Positions 7,733 through 15,744 are shown, counted from the first letter of the stretch. The stretch: DNA of 64,000 bases from Sphingomonas sp. UV9 (GCF_004101245.1 NZ_SCIN01000006.1:1-64000), one strand, 5' to 3'. The notes: generated by a model not told the origin, from the letters alone. Program-made: numbers and translations.

Positions 7733-10720
7733 CTACAAGTTGACGCGCAGCCGTTTGGCGCGCTCCTTGAAGGCGTCCTCGCCGCCTTCGAGGATGTTGC
7801 ACACGCTTTCGCGAATGGCCAGATCCTCCAGCCCGCCTGACTGGTAGCGGATCTCGGGAAGCTGCCCCGGACGGTGCGGACCGCAGGATGCCACGATAAC
7901 CTGATCGGCATCGGTGTTGACGATCAGGTTGGCATTATGCGTGACGATAATGATTTGCCGACGCTGCTTGGCTGATCGGAAGCGCTCCACTAGTTCGACG
8001 AAGATCGAGCGGGGATCGAGATTCTCTTCCGGCTGATCGATGATGAGCGGGCGATCATCGTCGGTGTCGATCGCAAGGTAGAGCAGCAGCAGCACGATCC
8101 CGCGCGTGCCCGGTGACAGCCGCTCGACGTCGGTCCCGTCATACTGGATGCCATAGGCGATCTGGATATGGTCGGTGCCGTAGAGCCAAGCCGACACGTC
8201 ACCCGCCCACTGACGGTAATCTGCAGCTTCAGCCGGGTTGCGCCGGTCATAGGGACAGCATTGGATGATGGCCGGGTCATGCGCCTCGCGGAACGCCGCA
8301 AGGGCCGTCGATACCTCCTCGGCCGTGCCCGTGCTCCACGCCGGGAGAAGACTGGCGCGTGCGAGATCGGCGAGCGTGCCAGTGCGCAGCTTTGACCCTT
8401 TGCGCAGGTCCAGCAATGCTTCTCCCTTCCGCGCCCAAGCGTCGACGTCGACGCGGCGCCGGACGTCGAACGAGAGGTTGCGCGCCGATCCGCTCTCGGC
8501 CTCAATGCGGGTGGCGAGCGGCGCATACAGGCTGGACAACTCTGCCTGCTCGGCAACTAGTGCGTCGAACACACGGGTGTAGGCAGTCCGGCGCTCGCCG
8601 CGGATCTCCAGCAGGCGCGCGGGCGCCTTGTCCGCCGTCTCGATCTGGCGCTGAAGATTGGCCGCCTGTCCCTCATCGGCCGCGATCTTGCTGTTGAGTG
8701 TCCCCAGCGCCTTTGCAGCGGCCCGATCAACCCCAATCAGACCCTCGAGCCTCTGCGTTTCCGCCGCCAGGACCGCGATCGACAGCGTTGCGAGCTGCGC
8801 ACCTTGCGGGAGGTAGGTAGCGAGGGGCGAGGTTCCGGCCGCTACTGCGACCGGCGTGCCGGAAAGCGCCGTTAACGCCGTCACCACCGCGGCGCGCTCG
8901 CCGGCGATAGCGCCGTCAACATCCCCGGCGAACGTCTGCTCGAAACGGGGCCATAGTGCCTCCGGCATCTGCGCAGCCTCATGGCGCTGACGCATCTGCC
9001 GAAGGGCGTCAGGGAAGGTTCGCGTGCGCGCCAGCGCCACCTCCCGCGCGAGCGTGTCGAGCGCATTACGGCGTCGTTCGAGCTGTTCCTGCTCAGACCG
9101 GCGCTTCTGTAACGCTCCTGCAACGACGTTGTAGGCGTTGAGACGGACCTGATCGCCACCACTTTTCCCCACCAGGGCGGTGCGATCGGCCTGTGCCTTG
9201 GCGATGGTCCCTTGCAAAGTTGTCAGCCTGACGCGGAGCGGCGCAACACTAGCCTCTTTCTCGCGCTCGCTGACGAACTCCGTCGACAGGTCGCGCAGTT
9301 CGTCCTCCGCCATACCCCGTGCCGTGCGCGCACTCTCTGCACGCAGATCGAGGAGTTGGTCGAAATCCGTGGAGCCAAGCCGTTCTTCCGTTGGATGAGC
9401 GAGAAAGATGACACGCTGAATCTCGGTCAGCAGCTCGTCGGTCAGCCCCTCGGCAGAGCATAAGCGGTCAACGAATTGCTGAGAAAGATAGCGCACCTGT
9501 GGCGCACCGCCTTCGCTGTCAGCTTCCAAGACGCTGGCGATTGTTTCGCTACAGGCCGAGCCGTCATCCCAATTCAACTCAACCGTCGCGCCGGCGAGGT
9601 GGTCACGCGCGCGATGAACGAAGGAGAGTTTGTTTGCCTTCAACGACAACGCGGCACTGCCAGCGGCGATCAGATCGGCAAGCGCCGTCTTGCCCGATCC
9701 GCGCGCGCCAATGATCCCAATGAGACCCGGGTTAAGCGGCACGACGGCATCTCGAAGGAAGGGGGCGCCCTTTACTTCCACTTCGGTCATGACTTGCGAC
9801 GGTTGCGCCGCTGGCGGTGCCGCGGTGCCAACGAAAACTCGCATTTCCGGTTCTAGACATGCCTGGCGTAGCGTCTCGAACGTCACCCGACCTTTTAGCC
9901 AACAGCGGCGATCCTGCGCCGGCGCTGCCACCTTGTCGGGACGGTGCGCGTCGCTGCCATGCAGGCATGGCTTGAGGCCATCATATTCGCCGACCAGCGT
10001 CTCGCGCGCTACCGGCCCTTTACCGAGCCAAAATTGCCGGTCCGCCGGCCTCCCGGAGAAGATGATTTGCGAAGCGCGTTCGATCTCGCGACGCAACCGT
10101 TCCAGCGAAGGATCGCCCTGGAGCCCCGCCGTGCCGTCTCGGTTGCTGGCAGGAACCGCGATTAGGATGTTCGCCCGTGCCCAATCGCTTGCCTTCATCG
10201 CCTCGCGGAGGTTGGCGAGATCGACCTTGAACTGATTGGTACCGACTTCAAGGGCGCGCTGATTGCTGGTCGCGTTGGCGTCGTGGGCGCGGCCTAGGCG
10301 CGTAATGTCAGCAGGCGTGCAACGGTAACGCTCACCCTTGGCTTCGAACCTGAGGTCGGACAGGAAAGCGTGCAGCCGCGCCAGATGGTCGCCGTCGTCA
10401 GGTGAGACGAGAAGGTGAAAGTTGACTGGCGACCCTTTGTCGGTGCCAATCCCAAGACGTAGCTCGACATTGGGGAAGATCAAATCGACATCGGGCATCC
10501 GCCCCGCAGCCTTGTACGCAACCGCCTGTTCGTAGGTGGTGGTGCTGTAATAGTCGGTGACGCCGAGAGCGCGGACGCGCGGTTCCGAAGCCTCGATCCG
10601 CGTCAGGAATTGCTCCCACCCGTCTGCTGCTGGATATTGGTCGGCTAAGATCGTGCCGGGGGTATGGATATGAGGGTCCCACCGATGCCACACCGATCCC
10701 CTACTCAGTAGTCCCGCCAT
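7733..10720 (-). CDS. TrlF-like PHP-domain AAA/SMC-type ATPase (putative defence protein)
   Basis: About 995 residues from the ATG at 10720 (MAGLLSRGSVWHRWDPHIHTPG); upstream in-frame codons run into the neighbouring gene. The N-terminus is a PHP phosphoesterase-like domain: H17 and H19 in DPHIHT, then GVTDYYST, FPNVELRLG and HGSDAHRPDK. A Walker A GARGSGKT lies near residues 336-344. A long helical insertion with coiled-coil character follows. The C-terminus has an ABC/SMC-style signature (LSPGTRG), Walker B IIDQPEENLD near 895 and H-loop VTHNANL near 923. This layout matches the TrlF family of PHP-ATPase proteins found in defence-rich regions. The substrate is unknown. Confidence 0.8.
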   Translation of the reverse strand: MAGLLSRGSVWHRWDPHIHTPGTILADQYPAADGWEQFLTRIEASEPRVRALGVTDYYSTTTYEQAVAYKAAGRMPDVDLIFPNVELRLGIGTDKGSPVNFHLLVSPDDGDHLARLHAFLSDLRFEAKGERYRCTPADITRLGRAHDANATSNQRALEVGTNQFKVDLANLREAMKASDWARANILIAVPASNRDGTAGLQGDPSLERLRREIERASQIIFSGRPADRQFWLGKGPVARETLVGEYDGLKPCLHGSDAHRPDKVAAPAQDRRCWLKGRVTFETLRQACLEPEMRVFVGTAAPPAAQPSQVMTEVEVKGAPFLRDAVVPLNPGLIGIIGARGSGKTALADLIAAGSAALSLKANKLSFVHRARDHLAGATVELNWDDGSACSETIASVLEADSEGGAPQVRYLSQQFVDRLCSAEGLTDELLTEIQRVIFLAHPTEERLGSTDFDQLLDLRAESARTARGMAEDELRDLSTEFVSEREKEASVAPLRVRLTTLQGTIAKAQADRTALVGKSGGDQVRLNAYNVVAGALQKRRSEQEQLERRRNALDTLAREVALARTRTFPDALRQMRQRHEAAQMPEALWPRFEQTFAGDVDGAIAGERAAVVTALTALSGTPVAVAAGTSPLATYLPQGAQLATLSIAVLAAETQRLEGLIGVDRAAAKALGTLNSKIAADEGQAANLQRQIETADKAPARLLEIRGERRTAYTRVFDALVAEQAELSSLYAPLATRIEAESGSARNLSFDVRRRVDVDAWARKGEALLDLRKGSKLRTGTLADLARASLLPAWSTGTAEEVSTALAAFREAHDPAIIQCCPYDRRNPAEAADYRQWAGDVSAWLYGTDHIQIAYGIQYDGTDVERLSPGTRGIVLLLLYLAIDTDDDRPLIIDQPEENLDPRSIFVELVERFRSAKQRRQIIIVTHNANLIVNTDADQVIVASCGPHRPGQLPEIRYQSGGLEDLAIRESVCNILEGGEDAFKERAKRLRVNL

Positions 10721-10823
10721 TTTATCCGCCTTTTGGATGCTCTGATCGGCATTTAAACGAGTGATGATGTAAGTCGAAAAGGCAGCAGCAGTAGGAGTAG
10801 TTTCTGTCACGGCCGATGGGCGC

Positions 10824-11390
10824 TCATCGGTCTTTCCGTTTCGCGGCAGCAAACCGCCGTTTGCCGTGAAGAACGCCCTCGGCATTGGGGCTCCAACCAC
10901 GGTCCGAGTGCCAGATTGCGCTCTCTCCCATGATGAAGCTCAGGCGATCTTGCCCCGTCCACCGCATCGTGCCGACACGAAAATGGCTTGCGAGCAGCCT
11001 CATCCCGTCAGCTTCCCGCCCATAGTCGATATGAGCCTCGTCATGCTCGCCCAGCCAGTCGGGAAACACGGCAACTGCCGGGAGCTGCGTGCCGCTCAGC
11101 TCAGGCAGTCGCCCGTCGGTAATCCGAGCCAGCCGGTAGTGGATGGCCTGTCGAATGGCAGCGGCAAACTCCTTCTTGAACAGATGCGACCGCTTGAACT
11201 CCCACCCAAAGACGTAGCCCGATACGCTACAGCGGCAGACGGCATCGATTCTGAAGCTGTCTCCTTCTGCACTGATCGCTTCGACCTCATCGTAGAACTC
11301 GAACGTGTCGTGTAGTAGCGCATACACCGCGGCCCGGGCCGCGCTCTCCTCGCCGTAAAGGCGGAGGCTGTCGTCCTTCGATCTTGCCAT
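10824..11390 (-). CDS. PD-(D/E)XK-like putative nuclease, 188 aa
   Basis: Starts MARSKDDSLRLYGEESAARA at 11390; a GTG at 11423 is possible. Residues D49, E64 and K66 occur as RIDA ... GWEFKRS, followed by QAIHYRLA at 81-88. This fits the D-(x)n-E-x-K core and trailing Q/Y helix of PD-(D/E)XK nucleases. No other domain is recognised. The gene stops 103 nt before the TrlF-like gene on the same strand, so the two may be one operon with a nuclease partner. The family call is by motif only; a non-catalytic restriction-like fold is the alternative. Confidence 0.55.
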   Translation of the reverse strand: MARSKDDSLRLYGEESAARAAVYALLHDTFEFYDEVEAISAEGDSFRIDAVCRCSVSGYVFGWEFKRSHLFKKEFAAAIRQAIHYRLARITDGRLPELSGTQLPAVAVFPDWLGEHDEAHIDYGREADGMRLLASHFRVGTMRWTGQDRLSFIMGESAIWHSDRGWSPNAEGVLHGKRRFAAAKRKDR

Positions 11391-11409
11391 AAATTGCGCG
11401 CCTAGCTCC

Positions 11410-11433
11410 AGAACAACATTCACGGTATGTTCT
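11410..11433. promoter_or_regulatory. Inverted repeat between divergent genes, candidate operator
   Basis: AGAACA (11410-11415) and TGTTCT (11428-11433) form a perfect 6-bp inverted repeat with a 12-nt spacer. It sits in the 68-nt gap between the PD-(D/E)XK-like gene and the divergent gene at 11459, where a shared regulator would bind. It does not match the alphaproteobacterial SOS box because its half-sites are inverted, not direct. Confidence 0.35.
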
Positions 11434-11458
11434 AGGGAAGGCAAATGGCGAGGCAAGC

Positions 11459-11782
11459 ATGAACGACCTAAACTTCTCTCTCGGCGTGCTCGAGGCCATC
11501 TACAACGAAGCGAAACGCGACGGCTTATCGTTCGGCGAGTGCGCCGGGCTCTATGCCGCGGCACGCATCCAGTGTGAGGATTTCCGCCGGTACATCGACA
11601 GCGACCGAGACGGCTACGGCTATGCTCACGAGAAGGTCAGTCAGTATCAATGGCACATCGGTGCCGCCCTCGGCTTTGACATCACCAACGGCCACGACAA
11701 AGCTCAGCATATTGGTTGGGCGCTCAGTGCATTCTGGACTTTGCGGGACGTGCTGACGGAAAATGGCAGGGACGAAGCTTGA
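11459..11782 (+). CDS. Hypothetical protein, 107 aa, divergent from the putative defence genes
   Basis: Starts MNDLNFSLGVLEAIYNEAKRD. It is a soluble, mostly helical protein with no signal peptide, membrane segment or known motif that I can identify. It is followed after 3 nt by the gene at 11786, so the two are clearly an operon. They run divergently from the PD-(D/E)XK/TrlF-like pair with only 68 nt between. They could be regulatory or accessory parts of that locus, or unrelated passengers. Confidence 0.55.
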   Translation: MNDLNFSLGVLEAIYNEAKRDGLSFGECAGLYAAARIQCEDFRRYIDSDRDGYGYAHEKVSQYQWHIGAALGFDITNGHDKAQHIGWALSAFWTLRDVLTENGRDEA

Positions 11783-11785
11783 GCC

Positions 11786-12163
11786 ATGCTCGACGAATGG
11801 AAACGGGAGCACAAGATTCGAAAGGTGCTGCGCGGACTTGCGCGGCAGCGTGTTGCGATGATCCTTCAACCGCAGGGTGTCTGGGTCATCGAGCGGGCGC
11901 TACAGCGTGACGAAGAGACTGAAGCGGCGTTGATGACCTGCCATATGCGAGGTTGGGTCGAGCCGCTTCATGACAGCATGCCGACAGGTGACCTGACCTC
12001 GGATATGAAGCTGCCATTGGGTCAGCTTTTCACGCGAACCCAAACAGTGTTTCGTTTGACTGAAGGTGGTTGGAGCGCTTTGAATCGTGCGCATGCCTGG
12101 ACCGTTGCCGGGATTGTGATTGCCGTCTTGTCACTGATCGCGACAATCGCCGTGGCGTCTTAA
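11786..12163 (+). CDS. Hypothetical protein with C-terminal membrane anchor, 125 aa
   Basis: Starts MLDEWKREHKIRKVLRGLARQR. The cytoplasmic part (about residues 1-100) contains a basic N-terminal helix and a compact region with W and P residues. The last 22 residues (WTVAGIVIAVLSLIATIAVAS) form a single transmembrane helix at the extreme C-terminus. It is cotranscribed with the gene at 11459. A tail-anchored protein beside a nuclease/ATPase locus could place an effector or sensor at the membrane, but no family is recognised. Confidence 0.55.
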   Translation: MLDEWKREHKIRKVLRGLARQRVAMILQPQGVWVIERALQRDEETEAALMTCHMRGWVEPLHDSMPTGDLTSDMKLPLGQLFTRTQTVFRLTEGGWSALNRAHAWTVAGIVIAVLSLIATIAVAS

Positions 12164-12195
12164 AACGCAGAGTTCCGGTTGTGGCAGATAAACCA

Positions 12196-12220
12196 AGGGC
12201 CGCCCTTTTGGGGCGGCCCT
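12196..12220 (+). terminator. GC-rich hairpin after the 11459-12163 operon
   Basis: AGGGCCGCCC and GGGCGGCCCT are perfect 10-bp arms around a 5-nt TTTTG loop, 33 nt past the stop codon at 12163. There is no clear T run afterwards, so it may terminate weakly or serve both strands. Confidence 0.55.
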
Positions 12221-12337
12221 GGCCATTTAGTTCCCTCTCGGGAAACGGACACTCCCACAGGGGGAGGCCGCGAGTACCCCCCATGTAGAAACCGGGTGAT
12301 AAAGATTCAACTAAAATCCGAAGCAGCCGCGGGGCTG

Positions 12338-12820
12338 CTAGGGCGCGGAGGCACCGGGCGCGACCTGTGGCCCCTGCCTCGCGGCCGGAGGCGCAGCGGG
12401 CACCGGGGGGACGGGCGCAACTGGCGCAGACGGCACCGGGAGCCACGCCAGCACAAGGCGCAGCATGTCATCAAACTCCGCCTGCGGCATCCGCACGATG
12501 CCGCCCTTGTCGGGAACGAGCCTGCTGACCGCGATCGTGGTCGGCTTGTCGCAGATCGCGAACGCGGCGCGGCCGTCGATCGTGGTCTGCAACGGGAACG
12601 CCCACTTGTTGCCCGGTTGCGCTTGTGTCGAACAGGGCACCACCGTCACCGCGCCGTGTAGTGTGTTCTTGAACGAGAGGATCACGACCGGGCGTCGCTT
12701 CCAGAACTCGGGAAGCTGCGCGTCCTGCGGAAAGTCGCACCAGTAGAGCTGGCGGATGCTCGGTGCCGACGTGACTTGTGGGGCGACCTTAGGTGGCGGT
12801 AGCTGCGGCTGGGCGTTCAT
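12338..12820 (-). CDS. PemK/MazF-like protein with Pro/Ala-rich tail
   Basis: A 160-residue protein from the ATG at 12820, which shares one base with the stop of the preceding HTH gene (TGATG). Residues about 22-110 resemble PemK/MazF toxins: IRQLYWCDFPQ, FWKRRPVVILSFKNTLHGAVTVVPCSTQ. A C-terminal tail of about 35 residues is Pro/Ala/Val-rich. MazF proteins are RNases normally neutralised by a small upstream antitoxin. Here the upstream partner is a 159-residue winged-HTH protein. It could be an unusual toxin-antitoxin pair or a MazF-fold protein with another role. Confidence 0.65.
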   Translation of the reverse strand: MNAQPQLPPPKVAPQVTSAPSIRQLYWCDFPQDAQLPEFWKRRPVVILSFKNTLHGAVTVVPCSTQAQPGNKWAFPLQTTIDGRAAFAICDKPTTIAVSRLVPDKGGIVRMPQAEFDDMLRLVLAWLPVPSAPVAPVPPVPAAPPAARQGPQVAPGASAP

Positions 12821-13299
12821 CAGTCGCCGTCCTTCACCACGCGCAGCTTGGGTGCCCCGCGGCGGTTCTGGCGCAGCTTGTGGATTGCGGTCTTCTCCTC
12901 GATCTCGGCCAACTTCTCGTCTGCGAACGGCCTCGCCGCCTTGATGAGCCCATCGAGGTGATAGATGTTGGTTCGGCTTCCGGTTTCGGTCCGCCGCTCC
13001 TCGCGGCGGATATACCCCGCCGCCTCGAGCGACGCGATGTGCTTCTGAATCGTCCGCGGGTGGACGTTCATTGCCTTCGCCATCGTGCTCTTCGACGGAT
13101 AGGGTTTCCCTTCCGCCGTCCACTTGCTCGCGAGATACACAACGATGTTGAGGTCGAGCGGTTCGAGCCCAAGCTGACGCTGGTTCTCGATGATGACGCT
13201 CGGCATGGCAGTCCAGCCCGCCTCCATCAGCGGTTTTGTCCACTTCTTCTCGTTCGTTCGCAGATCGGTGCTGCTGTCTGTTTGCGTCTTGGCCGCCAT
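12820..13299 (-). CDS. Winged helix-turn-helix DNA-binding protein
   Basis: A 159-residue protein starting MAAKTQTDSSTDLRTNEKKW. The central segment (about residues 50-100, LNIVVYLASKW ... SKSTMAKAMNVHPRTIQKHIASLEAAGYIRRE) is a clear winged HTH of the kind found in plasmid replication and regulatory proteins. The C-terminal region is charged and helical. It is translationally coupled to the MazF-like gene, which suggests it represses or neutralises that partner. A replication-associated HTH is the alternative. Confidence 0.7.
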   Translation of the reverse strand: MAAKTQTDSSTDLRTNEKKWTKPLMEAGWTAMPSVIIENQRQLGLEPLDLNIVVYLASKWTAEGKPYPSKSTMAKAMNVHPRTIQKHIASLEAAGYIRREERRTETGSRTNIYHLDGLIKAARPFADEKLAEIEEKTAIHKLRQNRRGAPKLRVVKDGD

Positions 13300-13571
13300 G
13301 AGGCTATTCCTCTCTGACAGCGGATATGACCCTCGCGCGACCAGGGTGCAAGTTTGAGGGGTAGCCCCTAGCGCCGCCCCCGCGAGGCATCACCGCCGCC
13401 CCCGCGGGAGGCGCTCACGGCCTGGAGCGGGAGCCACACGGGGCCTACAAAGTATAGGCCATCCCATGTAGACACCGCATAGGGATACCCATGGCGTAAC
13501 AACCGAGTAACCATAGAGGGGAGCCCCCGGCGCCTCCCCCGCCCGTCCTTTTACGCACGAAATGACCAGAG
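13300..13571. other. Gene-free GC-rich stretch with small hairpins
   Basis: No convincing gene. It holds GGCCTA/TAGGCC arms around a 7-nt loop near 13442-13460, and C-rich, G-poor tracts around 13365-13420 and 13520-13550. A divergent or terminator function is possible, but nothing can be assigned. Confidence 0.3.
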
Positions 13572-13591
13572 GGTGTGCCACGTGGCACACC
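13572..13591. repeat. parS-like palindrome, copy 2
   Basis: Perfect 20-bp palindrome GGTGTGCCACGTGGCACACC, with the 16-bp core at 13574-13589. It lies 14 nt beyond the stop of the minus-strand gene 13605-13889. Confidence 0.8.
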
Positions 13592-13604
13592 TTACGCTGC
13601 CGGC

Positions 13605-13889
13605 TCAGGCGGCCGGCATGTCGCCCAACTTATAGTTGGTGCCGTTGTGCGCAATCCGCAGTTCAAGTTCCACGGCGTCGCCGTGGTGCATCGTCGTCCC
13701 CTCAACCTTGCCGGTATGGACTTGATTGCCGGCTGCCAGCCAGGCGCTGATATCGTAAATCGTCTTCCAGCCGATGGGCGCCCACACCGGCTTCCCATCT
13801 CTGATCTGATGTTCGTAGACCTTGAATTGCGCGTTCAGGTCTTTGCTGGCGTCCTTCGGACGCGCCCCTACGATACGATACTTCCCCAT
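13605..13889 (-). CDS. Small hypothetical plasmid protein bracketed by palindromes, 94 aa
   Basis: Starts MGKYRIVGARPKDASKDLNA. It is a soluble protein with several beta-like strands (YRIVGAR, VELELRIAHNGTNYKLGD). No domain, signal peptide or membrane segment is recognised. Both ends lie close to copies of the same 20-bp palindrome (13572-13591 and 13969-13988), which suggests the unit was placed or is regulated with those sites. Its function is unknown. Confidence 0.55.
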   Translation of the reverse strand: MGKYRIVGARPKDASKDLNAQFKVYEHQIRDGKPVWAPIGWKTIYDISAWLAAGNQVHTGKVEGTTMHHGDAVELELRIAHNGTNYKLGDMPAA

Positions 13890-13968
13890 TGGTCTTCCCC
13901 GTTGTCATTGGCCGCGCTTCGATCGCGTTAATGCAAAAGATGGGGAGTCGCTGCCGCTGGCACCAGCG

Positions 13969-13988
13969 GGTGTGCCACGTGGCACACC
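13969..13988. repeat. parS-like palindrome, copy 3 (start of leader A)
   Basis: Perfect 20-bp palindrome with the 16-bp core TGTGCCACGTGGCACA at 13971-13986. It marks the 5' end of the homologous leader that runs to the ardC start codon. Confidence 0.8.
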
Positions 13989-14286
13989 TATGGACGCGCC
14001 CAAGGCGCGGCGCGCACTCGTCGGCGCCGCAGCCCTCCCCCGGAGGCCCGCCAGCGCTGAGGGAACGCCAAGGGCGGCTGCCCTTTCGTTCCCGAACGAC
14101 AATCAGACCACCCGTGTAATCCGCCAAGCGCGGCACCCGACGCCTTGTAGGCGCCGGCCGCGCTAGGCGGCTCGCCCGCGCCAGTGGTCAGATTCTCGCC
14201 CTCCCTCCCCATCCCGTTCCTCGCCGGAAAGGCAGAGCCGGTTGCTGTTGCGACCGGCTTACTGCCTCAAAGGAAAGGAAGAAATT
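13969..14286 (+). repeat. Structured leader A, upstream of ardC
   Basis: A block of about 315 bp that is homologous to 47270-47585 along its whole length and to 50455-50704 in its 3' part. Conserved hairpins are AAGGGC/GCCCTT around 14080, an outer AGCGCGGC/GCCGCGCT (14127-14134 with 14157-14164) enclosing an inner stem with a TTGTA loop, and AGCCGGT/ACCGGCT (14236-14242 with 14253-14259). It contains no gene. It ends in a purine-rich ribosome-binding site directly before ardC. It may be a single-strand promoter, a structured 5' UTR or both. Confidence 0.75.
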
Positions 14287-15219
14287 ATGGGACGGATCAC
14301 CGACAATAGGGCTGACGTCTATCAGGAAATCACCGATCAGATGATCGCCATGATTGAGGCTGGCACCCGGCCTTGGTCGAAATCTTGGAACGGCAGCACT
14401 GCGCCAAACATCCCGCTGCGCTCGACCGGCGTTCCCTATCGCGGCATCAACGTCCTGACCCTGTGGGTTGCCGCCATGACGAAGGGTTACGGCTCCCCGC
14501 ACTGGCTGACATTCAAGCAGGCCCTCGCGCTTGGCGGATGCGTCCGCAAGGGGGAGAAGGGTTCGACCGTCGTCTATGCCAACAAGATCGTGGTGGACGA
14601 CGCCAAGGGCGATCAGGGCGGCGAGCGGGGCGAGGACGGCAAGCGGCAGGTCGCGTTCCTCAAGCGCTACACCGTGTTCAACGCCGAGCAGATCGACGGC
14701 ATCGAAGAGAAATATCCCACCCCAGCGCCGATCATCACCGCCACCAATCCCGACGAACGGGACGCCGAGCTCGACGCACTCTTCGGGCGGGTGCCCGTCA
14801 CCCTCAAGCATTTTGGCTCGCAACCCTATTATCAACCGAGCGGCGATCACGTCGTCATGCCCGAATTTGCCGACTTCCATACCAGCGACGACTATTATTC
14901 GACGCTTGCGCACGAGCTTTGCCACGCGACCGGCCACGCCGATCGACTTGCCCGTCCGTCCCTCCTTTCCACGAAGCGCGAGGACTATGCCCGCGAGGAA
15001 CTGGTCGCCGAGCTAGGGGCCGCGTTCATAAGCGGCGCGATCGGCATCAAGCTCCACGACCGCGAGGATCACGCCGCCTATCTGGCGAATTGGCTCCAGA
15101 CCCTTCGCGGCGACAAGCGCGCGATTTTCACCGCCGCGACCCAGGCCCAGGCCGCAGCCGATTGGCTGTTGGCCCGGATGGGTGCCGAGATCGTGCAGCA
15201 GATGGACGAGGCCGCGTGA
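14287..15219 (+). CDS. ardC: ArdC-like antirestriction protein (ssDNA-binding plus zincin domains)
   Basis: A 310-residue protein from the ATG at 14287 (MGRITDNRADVYQEITDQM), preceded by AAAGGAAAGG. Residues 1-125 match the N-terminal ArdC domain (W-K-WNGS-APNIPLRSTG-PYRGIN), which binds single-stranded DNA. A zinc-metalloprotease-like domain follows with HELCHATGH at about residue 209. ArdC proteins protect incoming plasmid DNA against host restriction during establishment. The gene is preceded by leader A and followed by a strong hairpin at 15241. If the nic site near 61551 is real, the transferred strand is its template. Confidence 0.9.
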   Translation: MGRITDNRADVYQEITDQMIAMIEAGTRPWSKSWNGSTAPNIPLRSTGVPYRGINVLTLWVAAMTKGYGSPHWLTFKQALALGGCVRKGEKGSTVVYANKIVVDDAKGDQGGERGEDGKRQVAFLKRYTVFNAEQIDGIEEKYPTPAPIITATNPDERDAELDALFGRVPVTLKHFGSQPYYQPSGDHVVMPEFADFHTSDDYYSTLAHELCHATGHADRLARPSLLSTKREDYAREELVAELGAAFISGAIGIKLHDREDHAAYLANWLQTLRGDKRAIFTAATQAQAAADWLLARMGAEIVQQMDEAA

Positions 15220-15240
15220 CCCGATCGGGCGCGGCCTACA

Positions 15241-15267
15241 GTGCCGCGCCCCTCCCCGGCGCGGCAC
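15241..15267 (+). terminator. Hairpin terminator after ardC
   Basis: GTGCCGCGCC (15241-15250) and GGCGCGGCAC (15258-15267) form a perfect 10-bp stem with a 7-nt loop, 21 nt after the ardC stop. It separates ardC from the convergent metal regulator. Confidence 0.65.
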
Positions 15268-15332
15268 CTTACGTATCGACTAGGGCCAGAAAATCACGCG
15301 CCGCTCCCCCGCAGAGCGAGGGCGCGGCGCTT

Positions 15333-15602
15333 CTACCAATATTTCGAGATTGCTCGGAACTGCTCTACCGCAGCCTTGGTCCCTTCGCCCTCTTCTGCGT
15401 GGACAAGGCAATGATCGATATGGTCGTTGATCAGCGCGCGCTTGGCGCTGGCGATCGCATTCTCGACCGCCTGAAGCTGCTGCGCGATGTCGACGCACGG
15501 GCGTTCCTCCTCGATCATGCTGACGATGCTCCGTAGATGGCCGGTCGCACGGTTCAGCCGCTTGATGATCGCAGGATGACTGGAATGATCGTTGTGGGCC
15601 AT
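15333..15602 (-). CDS. rcnR: CsoR/RcnR-family metal-sensing repressor
   Basis: An 89-residue all-helical DUF156 protein. Candidate ligands are H3, C36, H61 and C65. C36/H61/C65 are the copper-binding positions of CsoR, while an N-terminal His at position 3 is the RcnR feature, so the sensor looks hybrid. These repressors bind G-tract operators and release DNA when metal binds. The gene is divergent from the NicO/RcnA-type exporter at 15745, and the gap contains two mirror-image G/C-tract boxes. The assignment to nickel/cobalt comes from that neighbour. Confidence 0.85.
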   Translation of the reverse strand: MAHNDHSSHPAIIKRLNRATGHLRSIVSMIEEERPCVDIAQQLQAVENAIASAKRALINDHIDHCLVHAEEGEGTKAAVEQFRAISKYW

Positions 15603-15640
15603 GTCACCCCATGTAGGACATTCCCTTAACGATTGTCGAG

Positions 15641-15681
15641 TATCCCCCCAGGGGGATGGAATCTATCCCCCTGGGGGGATA
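15641..15681. promoter_or_regulatory. Paired G/C-tract operators for the CsoR/RcnR-type repressor
   Basis: Box 1 (15641-15657) and box 2 (15665-15681) are exact reverse complements, each 17 bp of the form TATCCCCCCAGGGGGAT, separated by 7 nt. Each box is also a near-palindrome. RcnR/CsoR repressors recognise such AT-flanked G-tract sites. They lie in the 142-nt gap between the repressor and the exporter, so both promoters can be controlled. Confidence 0.8.
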
Positions 15682-15744
15682 TGGGAGCCCGACCTTGGCA
15701 CCCAAGCACAGCTATCGTTTGGACGCCCTGAAACATCGGGAAGC

